Origin: CAVPTL01 sp963708725
Lineage (GTDB): Bacteria > Actinomycetota > Thermoleophilia > Gaiellales > JAICJC01
Reading direction: 5' to 3'
DNA: 64,000 nucleotides
Assembly (NCBI GenBank): GCA_963708725.1
Contig: CAVPTL010000014.1
Coordinates: 372,001 to 436,000, forward strand
The notes below the pieces were generated by a model. That model was not told the origin of the DNA. It did not search any database and saw only the letters and a program-made list of their open reading frames with translations. The position numbers and the translations under genes were made by a program. The first letter of the stretch is position 1. Every line of letters starts with the position of its first letter. Shown in pieces: positions 43,819 through 52,249 of this stretch.

Positions 43819-45234
43819 TCACCGGGCGGACAACGCCTGGCCCACCTCACGCGCAACCTCCACCAACGCGCGCACATCGTCGTTCGAGGTGCGGTAGTTG
43901 ACGAAACACGGTCGCAGGTACACGTGTCCGTCGATCGCCGCCGGCGCCACATACACCCGCCCATCGAGTTGCAGGGCGGTGGTCAGCTGGGCGTTGTGAG
44001 CGTTGAGATCCGAGACCCCGCCGGGCACATGCCGGAAGGGGACGATCGAGAGCGCCGGTGAGCTCGTGAGCAGCTCCAGATCCGGATGCCGGGAGACCTC
44101 CTCGACCAGCAGCCGGGCCTGGTCGAGGTTGCGCGCGATCGCCTCGCGAAACGCGTCGGCGCCGTGTGCGCGGAAGGCGAGCCACAGCTTGAGCGCGCGA
44201 AACGGCCGCGAGTACTCGAGCGTTGCATCGACGGCGTGGCGGCGCTGCTGCTGGTGGGGCAGATAATCCTCCTCGTGTCCGAAGGTGGTCTCGAGCACCG
44301 TGGCGTCGCGCACCATGACGACACCACACGCCTTCGGCAGGTACAGCCACTTGTGGGCGTCAAGGGTGGCCGAATCCGCGCGCTCGAGGCCGGCGAAGCT
44401 GGCTCGCCGCGACGGCACCGCGGCCGCCGCCAGCCCGTAGGCGCCATCGATGTGCAGCCACACGCCGCGATCGGAGCAGACATCGGCGATCGCCGCGATC
44501 GGATCGATCGCCCCGGTGAGCGTGGTGCCGGCGGTGGCGACCACCGCCACCGGTGTGACGCCGTCGGCACGATCGGCATCGATCGCCGCCGCCAGGGCTT
44601 CGGGGCGCATCCGGCGGTGATCGTCGATCGCCACCACCCGCACGCCCTGCGTCCCGATCCCCAACACCTCGACCGCGCGCTCGATCGAGTAGTGAGCCTC
44701 GGCCGAGCAGTAGACCGCCGCCCGCCGGCCACCGAGCCCATCCCGCCGGACGCCGGGCAGGGCGCGCTCACGCGCGGCCGCAAGTCCGGTCAGGTTGGAG
44801 ATCGTGCCGCCGCTGGTAAACGCGCCCGCCGCCGCCGGGTAGCCCACCAGCTCGCCGACCCATCGCACCGCCTGCTCCTCGATGTCCGAGGCCGCGCCGG
44901 CGTACACCGCGAGATTGGGATCGAAGCACGATGCCAGCGCGTCACCGATCACGCCGATCTCGAGCCCGGAGGAGCCGACGAACGCGAAGTACCGTGGGCG
45001 CGGCTGAGCGATGCTCTCGTCCAGGATCCGGGCGGCGTCCTCCAGAACGCTGGTGGCCGGCGTGGCGTCGGCGGGCAGCGATGCCAAAAGCAGCGAGCGC
45101 ACGGTGGCATCGACCTCCGGCTGCTCGGGGCGGGCGTGGTCGAACCCCCGCCACGCTTCCGCGATCAGCCCCACGGCGTGGGCGAGCACCTGCTCGCGCG
45201 GCGCATCGAGACGCAGAGACGGCTGATCGCTCAC
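43819..45234 (-). CDS. PLP-dependent group II decarboxylase (aromatic amino acid type)
   Basis: 471 residues. The PLP lysine is Lys295 in LDAHKWLYLP; His181 (SAEAHYS) stacks on the ring and Asp263 (HIDGAYG) bonds the pyridine N. The domain order and length match aromatic-L-amino-acid/tyrosine decarboxylases rather than bacterial glutamate decarboxylase. It would convert an L-amino acid to its amine in the cytoplasm, releasing CO2. The start is GTG 45234. It converges on the MFS-cNMP gene, 4 bases apart. Confidence 0.88.
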   Translation of the reverse strand: MSDQPSLRLDAPREQVLAHAVGLIAEAWRGFDHARPEQPEVDATVRSLLLASLPADATPATSVLEDAARILDESIAQPRPRYFAFVGSSGLEIGVIGDALASCFDPNLAVYAGAASDIEEQAVRWVGELVGYPAAAGAFTSGGTISNLTGLAAARERALPGVRRDGLGGRRAAVYCSAEAHYSIERAVEVLGIGTQGVRVVAIDDHRRMRPEALAAAIDADRADGVTPVAVVATAGTTLTGAIDPIAAIADVCSDRGVWLHIDGAYGLAAAAVPSRRASFAGLERADSATLDAHKWLYLPKACGVVMVRDATVLETTFGHEEDYLPHQQQRRHAVDATLEYSRPFRALKLWLAFRAHGADAFREAIARNLDQARLLVEEVSRHPDLELLTSSPALSIVPFRHVPGGVSDLNAHNAQLTTALQLDGRVYVAPAAIDGHVYLRPCFVNYRTSNDDVRALVEVAREVGQALSAR

Positions 45235-45261
45235 ACGAGCAGCCTACCCAGTCGCCGGCGG

Positions 45262-45432
45262 CTACACCTTGGCGCGAGCGAACCGCACCGCGTCGCCGAT
45301 CGACTGGCGCGCGGCACGCAGATACCGCTGACGGCGGCTCACACGAGGCCGCCAAGGCGCGAGCGGCAGCTCGGTCAGCTCGGTGATGACCTGACGCCGC
45401 AGACGTGACACCTCATCGTGCAGTTCGTGCAT
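45262..45432 (-). CDS. Small basic helical protein
   Basis: 56 residues, rich in Arg, with an N-terminal heptad-like stretch (HELHDEVSRLRRQVITELTEL read as two short helices) and a basic C-terminus. GGAGA sits 5 bases upstream of ATG 45432, a good ribosome-binding site, which is the main reason to accept it. It precedes the decarboxylase gene by 27 bases on the same strand. No family is recognised. Confidence 0.5.
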   Translation of the reverse strand: MHELHDEVSRLRRQVITELTELPLAPWRPRVSRRQRYLRAARQSIGDAVRFARAKV

Positions 45433-45580
45433 ACGGTCTCCAGACACCTGCCTGTCCACAACCGACTTGTGGCAGTGTGACACATGCAACGGCGGAACGC
45501 GTAGGTCGTCACGGAGCGGACGCATATTCGACAGTTCGCGCTACGCCGAGGAACTCCTCCCTGTATCGTGCGCGGTCGTA

Positions 45581-45949
45581 ATGGGAGTTCTCAGCATCGA
45601 CCACGTCAATCACTATCCAGCGCTGCTGGAAGCCCGACGAGACGGGTCGAGCGACGTCAGCAAGGTGCTCGCAAGCTGTGATCCGCGCACTCCAAACGCG
45701 CTCAGTGTGCAGCTTGCGACCCTGTGGACGACGACCACGCTGTCACTCCCCGAGCTCGAACGGCTGCTGCGCGTTCCTTCGCGCCAGGTGATCCTCGCCG
45801 GCGATCCGGGTCGGGGCGCGATCTACCTGCCAACCGAGCAGGCGACCGGTCTTCTGAAGTGGATGTACCAGCTCGACCGCGAGCGGACGCACCCGCCCCG
45901 AAACCGCGAGCTCCCGCCGAGCGTTCAGCCCGGCAAGAACCACTCGTAG
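45581..45949 (+). CDS. Hypothetical soluble protein, possibly DNA- or nucleotide-related
   Basis: 122 residues from ATG 45581. A segment LPELERLLRVPSRQVILAGD resembles a small helix-turn-helix-like repeat, but no clear fold is seen. No convincing Shine-Dalgarno precedes the start. The third-codon-position GC is only moderate, which weakens the case. It overlaps the converging XRE gene by 25 bases. Start and reality are uncertain. Confidence 0.4.
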   Translation: MGVLSIDHVNHYPALLEARRDGSSDVSKVLASCDPRTPNALSVQLATLWTTTTLSLPELERLLRVPSRQVILAGDPGRGAIYLPTEQATGLLKWMYQLDRERTHPPRNRELPPSVQPGKNHS

Positions 45950-46134
45950 GGCAGGTCGAGCACGGCGGCCACCCGCCGAAACGCTGGGTAGGCGGGCTCT
46001 TCCCCCGCCTCGTAGCCGACGATCTGCGCGGGATCGAGATCCGCGCGGCGGGCCAGTTCCTCCACCGTGAGCCCGCGCAAGGCGCGGCCCTCCGCAATTC
46101 GCTCACCCAGAACCTTGGGCATCGTCGACACCAT
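45925..46134 (-). CDS. Small XRE-family DNA-binding protein
   Basis: 69 residues, almost only a Cro/C1-type helix-turn-helix (GERIAEGRALRGLTVEELARRADLDPAQIVGYE split as LTVEELARRADL and AQIVGYEAG). A perfect GGAGGT is 6 bases upstream of ATG 46134, so the start is secure. No toxin-like partner is obvious; the converging 122-residue gene is the only close neighbour. It is probably an autonomous transcriptional regulator. Confidence 0.82.
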   Translation of the reverse strand: MVSTMPKVLGERIAEGRALRGLTVEELARRADLDPAQIVGYEAGEEPAYPAFRRVAAVLDLPYEWFLPG

Positions 46135-46254
46135 GCCGATACCTCCGTTGTCGAGCGGGTCGTCGCGCCCTAGCCGGAGTGGCGGCCCGCTTGGCCTACT
46201 CGGCGGGGAGCGTTGATGGTGCGCCGCCGAAGAGGCACGATCCTACTACGTCGC

Positions 46255-47220
46255 TCAGCGCAGCGAGAGGCGCTCCACGTCGGGGCTGTCCTCGAGATCG
46301 ATCGTGCAGCCACCCAGGCTGTACAGCTCTCCACCGACGACAAACGCGGACTGCGCGTGGCGCGGGATGATTGGGGACGGGCCCTGAGTCCAGCGCCCGG
46401 TGTGGGCGTCGTACGTCTGGTACACGTCCTGCCAGATCGCGTGGATCTGGTCGCCGTCGGCGGCAACACCGTCGAGTTCCTCCGGCTTTGGCATCGATGG
46501 GCCGCGCCGCCAGCGGTTCGAGTGCGGGTTGTAGATCCACACGTCGCTGATCGGGTGGTTCTGCCAGCGGCCGCCCACGACCCAGATCTCACCGTGGAAG
46601 GCGACCGCGGCCATGGTGTGGTTCGCGCGCGGCAGTGGGGCGACCCGGCTCCAGCGATTCACCGAAGGCGTGTAGGCGAACACGTCGCGGTGGCCGGTGC
46701 CGTTGGACGACCCCCCGATCACGTACAGCCGTCCGTCGAGGGTCGCGACCGCCTCGTCATAGCGGGGCTCGGGCAGCGGCGCCCGAGGCACCCACCGGCC
46801 CTGGTGAATGTTGTAGGCCAGCACTCGATCCGAGGTGCCGTGACTGTCGAGCCCGCCGGTGACGTACATGGTGTCGCCGATCGCTCCGCCCTTGGCAGCC
46901 CGCACCGGGACGGGCAGGTTCGGGAGGGTGTCCCAGCGATCGTGCACCGGGTCGTAGCGCGTGAACTGCTCCAACGCGACCCCGGTCGGCCCGAACATGC
47001 CGCCGGCCACGTACAGATGGTTCTGGATCTTCGCCGCCGCCATGTAGCTTCGCCGCTGCGGCATCGGCGCTGCGAACTTCCACGTCGGTGCGTGGCTTTT
47101 GTGGGTGGTGACGGTGGGGGCGTTCTCAGCGGAGCTGTTGCTACAGGCCGCGGCGGTCGCTGCCACCACGAAAAGCACGATCGGGATCGCATATCGCGCC
47201 CGCCACCTGGCGGCGATCAT
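46255..47220 (-). CDS. Kelch-repeat lipoprotein
   Basis: 321 residues. The lipoprotein signal has lipobox ATAAAC with Cys26. The rest is about five to six kelch repeats, each with a GG doublet and W-x-x-x-x-x-L/M-P (for example GGMFGPTG, GGLDSHG, GGSSNG, GGRWQNH), giving a beta-propeller on the outer membrane face. Kelch propellers bind proteins or sugars; no catalytic residue pattern is seen. ATG 47220 overlaps the phosphatase TGA (ATGA). Confidence 0.85.
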   Translation of the reverse strand: MIAARWRARYAIPIVLFVVAATAAACSNSSAENAPTVTTHKSHAPTWKFAAPMPQRRSYMAAAKIQNHLYVAGGMFGPTGVALEQFTRYDPVHDRWDTLPNLPVPVRAAKGGAIGDTMYVTGGLDSHGTSDRVLAYNIHQGRWVPRAPLPEPRYDEAVATLDGRLYVIGGSSNGTGHRDVFAYTPSVNRWSRVAPLPRANHTMAAVAFHGEIWVVGGRWQNHPISDVWIYNPHSNRWRRGPSMPKPEELDGVAADGDQIHAIWQDVYQTYDAHTGRWTQGPSPIIPRHAQSAFVVGGELYSLGGCTIDLEDSPDVERLSLR

Positions 47221-48374
47221 GCCGCGTGATCTCCGTTATGCACGCCGAGGATCAACACTGCGGCGTCGTCCTGCGGAACCTCGTCGGCGAAGTCCTGTGC
47301 GGCCCGGCCCAGCGTGGTGGCAAGCTGGCCGGCGCGATCACGGGCGTGCTCGTCGATGAGCTGCTCGAGCCGTTGCTGACCGAACCGCTCGGCGACTCCT
47401 CTGCGGTCGGTGATCCCATCTGTCCACAGCACCAGCGAGTCGCCGGGGCGCAGCACCGCCCGACACTCATCGACATCGATCTCGTCCCATATCCCGAGTA
47501 ACGTGCCCGGCCGCCCAACGGTTTCGTGGGCTCCGGTGGCACGAACCACGATCGGCGGTGAATGGCCGCCGCAGGCAACGGTGATCTCGAACCCCTCGGG
47601 GTGCGGCTCCCCCATCACCGCGAGCGCCGTGCAGAACTGGCCGGAACCGGTTCGTCGCCTGACTGCGTCGTTCACCACCCGCAGTGTGTCGGCGGGCGAT
47701 TGGTCGAGCATTGAGGCGGTGCGGATGGTGTGACGCGCGAGTGCCGTCACCGCGGCCGCGGTGGGGCCCTTGCCGCACACGTCGCCGATCACGGCGCCGA
47801 ACCGCTCGGGGTTGACCCGCCACACGTCGAAGAAGTCACCCCCGACGATGCGGCCGTCACCGGCAGGGCGAAACCACGTGCCAATCTCGACTCCCGGGAT
47901 CTCGGGCAGCCGCTCGGGCAGGAGGCTTTGCTGGAGCGACGATGCAACGAACTCGGCCGATTCGTTGGCCCGCCTCAGCTCCGAGAACGCTCGATCCAGT
48001 CGCTCGCGCAGGTAGTCAGCCGATGCGCCGGTTCCGAACCCGATCGCAAACCACAAGACCACCGTGGGGACTCCACCCAACGCCACATTGTTGCCGCTGG
48101 AGGCCGCCAGCGTGAGAAACACCGCCGCGTTCACGACTCCGACCACACCACCCGACACCCGCCCACCGAACAGACCGCACACGATCGCCGCAGTGATCCC
48201 GATCGAGCTCGGCACCCCGGCGAGGTGGTGAATGCTTCCCGTGGCCGAGATCACTGCGACCACCGTCGCTTCGACTCCGATGCCGGCGGCCGAGGTGATC
48301 ACGACCCGCCTGCGGTCTGGTGCCTCCGCAAGCATGGCCAGGAGGGTCGCCATCCGGGAGCGTGAGAGCGTCAC
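47217..48374 (-). CDS. Membrane-anchored SpoIIE/RsbU-type PP2C phosphatase
   Basis: 385 residues. Three to four N-terminal helices (about 24-115) lead to a linker with the amphipathic LQQSLLPERLPEIPGVEIG start typical of SpoIIE phosphatases. Metal aspartates are present as VGGDFFD (Asp180, Asp183), IGDVCGKGP (Asp198) and LWTDGITD. It dephosphorylates serine/threonine, usually on anti-anti-sigma factors; none are visible in the window. GTG 48374 is the chosen start, ATG 48353 the alternative; neither has a strong Shine-Dalgarno. It overlaps the kelch lipoprotein by 4 bases. Confidence 0.88.
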   Translation of the reverse strand: MTLSRSRMATLLAMLAEAPDRRRVVITSAAGIGVEATVVAVISATGSIHHLAGVPSSIGITAAIVCGLFGGRVSGGVVGVVNAAVFLTLAASSGNNVALGGVPTVVLWFAIGFGTGASADYLRERLDRAFSELRRANESAEFVASSLQQSLLPERLPEIPGVEIGTWFRPAGDGRIVGGDFFDVWRVNPERFGAVIGDVCGKGPTAAAVTALARHTIRTASMLDQSPADTLRVVNDAVRRRTGSGQFCTALAVMGEPHPEGFEITVACGGHSPPIVVRATGAHETVGRPGTLLGIWDEIDVDECRAVLRPGDSLVLWTDGITDRRGVAERFGQQRLEQLIDEHARDRAGQLATTLGRAAQDFADEVPQDDAAVLILGVHNGDHAA

Positions 48375-48390
48375 CCGCTCAAGGTAGCGG

Positions 48391-48726
48391 CTAGGTGTCG
48401 AGCTTGCGCGCGGCGATGTTGCCCAAAAGCGCACTGCCGGCAAGCATCGTGCCGGTGAAGGCGGCCGTGCGGATCCGGCGGCGGGGCGGCGGGGGCGGAG
48501 CCGATAGCTCCCGCAATCGCCTTCCAGCCCCGGCGAGCGCGAGTGCCGCGATCAATGTCTGTTCGCGGATCTCCGGGTCACGGACGGCGCCGCCTGCCAC
48601 CCGAGCCGTCTTTACCCCGGTGATCACGGTGCCGGGCCGACGGGCCAGCCGGTAGCTCGTCTTGACCACGAGTTTCGGGTGTTTGCGGGCGAATCGCATG
48701 CCGTGTTTGAACATCCAGGGTTCCAT
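48391..48726 (-). CDS. Hypothetical basic protein with C-terminal hydrophobic helix
   Basis: 111 residues: a basic N-terminus (KHGMRFARKHPKLVVK), an Ala-rich middle, a run of five prolines (APPPPPRRR) and one hydrophobic segment at about 88-104. ATG 48726 is chosen; an upstream in-frame extension is antiparallel to the next gene. It sits 16 bases before the phosphatase gene and may be co-transcribed. No family is recognised. Confidence 0.6.
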   Translation of the reverse strand: MEPWMFKHGMRFARKHPKLVVKTSYRLARRPGTVITGVKTARVAGGAVRDPEIREQTLIAALALAGAGRRLRELSAPPPPPRRRIRTAAFTGTMLAGSALLGNIAARKLDT

Positions 48727-48834
48727 CGTGTCGCCAAGGATTGCACATAGACGGGACGGAGATCGCCTGGTCGGGCTATGGAAACGACCCGTCGTGGCCG
48801 AAGACCTTCCTAGACTGCAGTTCGGGCACGTTTG

Positions 48835-50565
48835 ATGAAATCCGGTTCTCGACATTCAGTGAAGGCCAATCCGGCTACGCCGGCCGACACCGCCGTGCGC
48901 GCGTGGGTGGCTCCGGCCTCGGCCCTGATTGCCGCTGCCACCGCGCTGGCATCGCTGATCTCAGCGCTCACGCCCGACATGGCGTGGCGCGGACACGTGG
49001 TCAAAGACATGGGCCTGGTCCAGGTCGCCGCGGTGTTTCACGCCGCCGTGGTGCCAATGGCAACCGCGCTGCTTCTGACCTCGTATTACCTGTGGCGCCG
49101 GCGGCGCCGCGCGTTCACGGTGGCGCTGGTGCTGCTGATAGCGATCGGCTTTTTCAACGTGCTCAAGGGCCTCGACGTCGAGGAGGCGCTGCTGGCGTGG
49201 ATTGGCGCCGGCACCCTGTGGTGGGGGCGCTGCGCCTTCACCGCCGACCCCGGCCCCGTCAAGGTCGGTGCGTCGGTCGCCACCGCCGCCGCGGCGCTGG
49301 CGGTGACGGTGGGCGTCACATTCGTGGCCGCGTGGTCGGCCGCCGAAGGCCGGCCCGAGCTGGGCCTGGTTGCCCGTGCCACCGGCGACATGTTCCTGTG
49401 GCAGGACCCTCCGATGCGGGTGGCCGACAACCTGCGATTCGTGCCGCAGGCGCTCGGGGTGGTGTCACTGCTTGGAGTACTGCTCGCCGCACGGGCGCTG
49501 TTTCGCCCCCTGCCCTCGCTGGTGCCGCTGCCCGACCTGGCCGAACGCGCCCGTGCCGCTGACGTGATCCGGCGCCACGGCCACGACACGCTGGCGTTCT
49601 TCAAGCTGCGCTCGGATAAGCACTACCTCTGGAGTAGCGACCGGCGAGCGTTCATCGGATATCGGATCGAGAGCCGCGTCATGCTGATCTCGGGCGACCC
49701 GGTCGGCCCCCGCGACTCGGTCCACACCTTGCTGGCAGAAACCGTCGATCACGCCCGCCGCCGAGACCTGCGACTGGCTGTGGTCGGTGCCAGCCAGCAG
49801 ATGCGCGACGCGTGCGCCGAGGTCGGCATGAAGACGCTCTACATCGGCGATGAGGCGATCGTCGACACCCAGGCCTTCGGACTCGAAGGCCGCGGGATCC
49901 GGAAAGTGCGGCAATCGGTCCACAGGCTCGAGCACGCGGGCTATGAGACCGAGGCGATCTGCTCGGCCGACGCCACGCCGGAGTTGATGGACGAGCTCGA
50001 CATTGTCTCGACCCGGTGGCGCAAGGGCGCGCCCGAGCGCGGGTTCTCGATGGCGCTTGATTCCATCCGCGGCCATGGCATGCCCGACACGCTGCTGGTG
50101 ATCGCGCGAGCCCCCGATGGGCATGTCGCGGGGTTCATCCACCTCGTCCCGTCGTTCGGGCCGGCGGCAATGTCGCTGGAGCGTATGCGGCGACTCCCAG
50201 ACGAGCCCAACGGGCTGATGGAGTTTCTCGTGGTGCGCACGATCACCACACTGCGCGAGCGCGATGTCGCCGAGCTGTCACTCAACTTCGCCGCCTTCGG
50301 CCAGTTCCTGCGCGCCCCGGCCAACCGTTTCCAGGCATTCCTCGGTGCGCAGCTGCGGTTCGCGGACAGGTGGTTCCAGATCCAGCGGCTCCAGCGCTTC
50401 AACGCCAAGTTCGGACCTCGGTGGCAGCCTCGCTATCTCGTCTATCCGTCCGTCGCGGCGCTTCCACGATGTGCGCTTGCGGTGCTGTGGGCCGAGGGCC
50501 AGGCGCCGAAACCCGCGCTTCGCCCACAGCCCACCCCGCGCGTTCGGGTCAGCCCCGGTCCCTGA
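48835..50565 (+). CDS. LPG-synthase-like membrane protein (MprF C-terminal-type, DUF2156)
   Basis: 576 residues. Five or six N-terminal helices occupy about 25-225, and a cytoplasmic GNAT-like DUF2156 domain spans about 245-545 (DKHYLWSSDRRAFIGYRIESR and ISGDPVG; RKVRQSVHRLEHAGYE). This catalytic part of MprF/LysX-type proteins transfers aminoacyl groups from tRNA to phosphatidylglycerol. No tRNA-synthetase domain is attached, unlike LysX. ATG 48835 is the start. The flippase-type half is encoded separately at 18527-19585. Converging gene overlap is 17 bases. Confidence 0.85.
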   Translation: MKSGSRHSVKANPATPADTAVRAWVAPASALIAAATALASLISALTPDMAWRGHVVKDMGLVQVAAVFHAAVVPMATALLLTSYYLWRRRRRAFTVALVLLIAIGFFNVLKGLDVEEALLAWIGAGTLWWGRCAFTADPGPVKVGASVATAAAALAVTVGVTFVAAWSAAEGRPELGLVARATGDMFLWQDPPMRVADNLRFVPQALGVVSLLGVLLAARALFRPLPSLVPLPDLAERARAADVIRRHGHDTLAFFKLRSDKHYLWSSDRRAFIGYRIESRVMLISGDPVGPRDSVHTLLAETVDHARRRDLRLAVVGASQQMRDACAEVGMKTLYIGDEAIVDTQAFGLEGRGIRKVRQSVHRLEHAGYETEAICSADATPELMDELDIVSTRWRKGAPERGFSMALDSIRGHGMPDTLLVIARAPDGHVAGFIHLVPSFGPAAMSLERMRRLPDEPNGLMEFLVVRTITTLRERDVAELSLNFAAFGQFLRAPANRFQAFLGAQLRFADRWFQIQRLQRFNAKFGPRWQPRYLVYPSVAALPRCALAVLWAEGQAPKPALRPQPTPRVRVSPGP

Positions 50566-51007
50566 ACACCTCGGACCACTCGCGGGCCCGTTCGACGTTC
50601 CAGGCGATCCAAAAGCACAGAGCCGCCAGCGGTAGCTCCCCGACCAGCGCCTGGAACAGCGCCTCTGTCGCCTCGCCACCGCCGTTGGAGGTGAGCACGT
50701 CAAACCAGGCGTCGCAGAGCAGCAGCGTGCCGGTCGCGGTCGCTGCGATCGCCAGCCACCCGGAGCGGCGAAAGGCGCCGATCGCGGTCGAGGCGATCCC
50801 GACCGCCAATGCGATGTCGAACCCGACCCACACGGCATCCCAGTGCGCCGCGTGATGCCTGGTCGGAAGCGTGAATGCGAGATACAGCGTCCACGGCACC
50901 ATCAGCACGGCCACGACGATCAGCACGCTGCCGATCATCAGCCGCAGCCGGCGGCGGCTCTCCGGCGACCGCACCGGTGGCGAAACAGGCGTCGGTTCGA
51001 ACTCCAA
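50549..51007 (-). CDS. Four-helix membrane protein, unknown
   Basis: 152 residues with helices at about 24-46, 61-80, 86-103 and 116-135. Short charged ends are cytoplasmic by the positive-inside rule. A Trp-rich stretch (AHWDAVWVGFD) follows helix 1. No family is recognised. It lies 8 bases after the M24 peptidase gene's stop on the same strand, so it is probably the distal gene of that transcript. Confidence 0.65.
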   Translation of the reverse strand: MEFEPTPVSPPVRSPESRRRLRLMIGSVLIVVAVLMVPWTLYLAFTLPTRHHAAHWDAVWVGFDIALAVGIASTAIGAFRRSGWLAIAATATGTLLLCDAWFDVLTSNGGGEATEALFQALVGELPLAALCFWIAWNVERAREWSEVFRDRG

Positions 51008-51014
51008 AGCTCTC

Positions 51015-52196
51015 TCAGAGTAGCGTCAGAGTGCGCGGCACCCGCGACAGGATCTCGATCCCGTCGTCGGTCATCAGCAGCGTCTCCATATATGAGGCCG
51101 TGATCCCAGCGTCTTTGTCGAACACGATGTTTTCGTAGTTGGTGACGTAACCCGGCTCCCACGTGAAACGCTCATACGCATCGTTGGCGATATAGGTGTG
51201 TCCGACCCACGACGGCGGGAACGCCACCCCCAGGGCGTAGCCTCCGACCCACCACACCTGATCGCGCGAAAACCGCGAGAACACATGCTCCTCCGCGATC
51301 TTCTGGGCGACCTCGAGGGGATCGCCGGGTCGCACCGCGGCCCTGACCTTCTCGACGCTCTGCGCCGTGTACTCGAGGATCTCACGAGCCTGTGGATTGT
51401 CCTCACCGATCGCGTATGTGCGGCAAACGTCGACGTGGTAGCGGTTGAACACACCGCAGGCGTCGATATACATCACGTCACCAACCTCGACCGGCCGCCG
51501 GGTCGGTGCGAAGTGTGTCTGGCACCACACCAGCGGGCCGGCCGAGACCATCGTGCGAACGCCGGCGTGCTCGCCGCCCTGCTCGGCCATCGCGAGGTCG
51601 AGGCGAGCGGCGATCTCGATCTCGGTCATCCCCGGCGAGACGATCTCGGGCAGCTGCTCGAAGGCGCCGTCCACGATCTCGGAGGCCCGCCGGACGCACT
51701 CGAGCTCGGCTGGTGACTTCACCAGCCGGACGCGATCGACCACCCAGTCGCCGTCGACGATAGCCGCGCCGCGGGCGGCCAGACCCTCCGCCACCGCGGT
51801 CACCAGCGGCCCGGCGGGCGCCACGGTGTGCCATTCGATACCGACGGTGCCGGCTGTCCAGCCGCGCTCGCGAAACACGCCGAACACGGTTTCGAGCGCC
51901 CCGGCATAGTCGACGAACACGGTCTCGTCCCAGTGGGCGGCGTTGAGGGCGTGGTTTTGGTGGCGCTCGTAGTCGATGAAGACGATGCCCGGCTCGGCGG
52001 CACGCACAACCGCACCGAGCGGCGCTCGCGGCGGGTACCAGATCGACTCGAAGCCGGTGAGGTAGTTGAGGTTCGCCGGGCTCATCACGTACAGCACATC
52101 GATCCCGCGGCGCACCATCTCGTCGCGGACGCGCCGCTCCCGGTCACGGTACTCCGACACATCGAAGTGCAGCCGTTCGTAGCGAGCGTCATCCAT
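51015..52196 (-). CDS. M24-family aminopeptidase (Xaa-Pro/creatinase-like)
   Basis: 393 residues: creatinase-type N-terminal domain (about 1-155), then the pita-bread fold. All five M24 metal ligands are present: two Asp (YIDACG and HVDVCRT), His (VGHTY), Glu (WEPGY) and Glu (YMETLL). It is therefore more likely a metallopeptidase than a metal-free creatinase. ATG 52196 starts the coding region; a 14-codon upstream extension has no support. It probably releases N-terminal Xaa from Xaa-Pro peptides in the cytoplasm. Confidence 0.87.
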   Translation of the reverse strand: MDDARYERLHFDVSEYRDRERRVRDEMVRRGIDVLYVMSPANLNYLTGFESIWYPPRAPLGAVVRAAEPGIVFIDYERHQNHALNAAHWDETVFVDYAGALETVFGVFRERGWTAGTVGIEWHTVAPAGPLVTAVAEGLAARGAAIVDGDWVVDRVRLVKSPAELECVRRASEIVDGAFEQLPEIVSPGMTEIEIAARLDLAMAEQGGEHAGVRTMVSAGPLVWCQTHFAPTRRPVEVGDVMYIDACGVFNRYHVDVCRTYAIGEDNPQAREILEYTAQSVEKVRAAVRPGDPLEVAQKIAEEHVFSRFSRDQVWWVGGYALGVAFPPSWVGHTYIANDAYERFTWEPGYVTNYENIVFDKDAGITASYMETLLMTDDGIEILSRVPRTLTLL

Positions 52197-52249
52197 GAGG
52201 CCGATCGTACTGCGTTTCCAGGGGGAAACCACGTACACTTGTCCCGGCG

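Noticed and set aside
42459..43964. 501-codon open frame antisense to the MFS-cNMP gene
   Set aside because: Low-complexity Arg/Gln/Gly sequence, a typical shadow of a high-GC gene.
45925..46134. XRE protein as antitoxin of a toxin-antitoxin pair
   Set aside because: The only neighbour converges rather than sharing an operon, and has no toxin motif.
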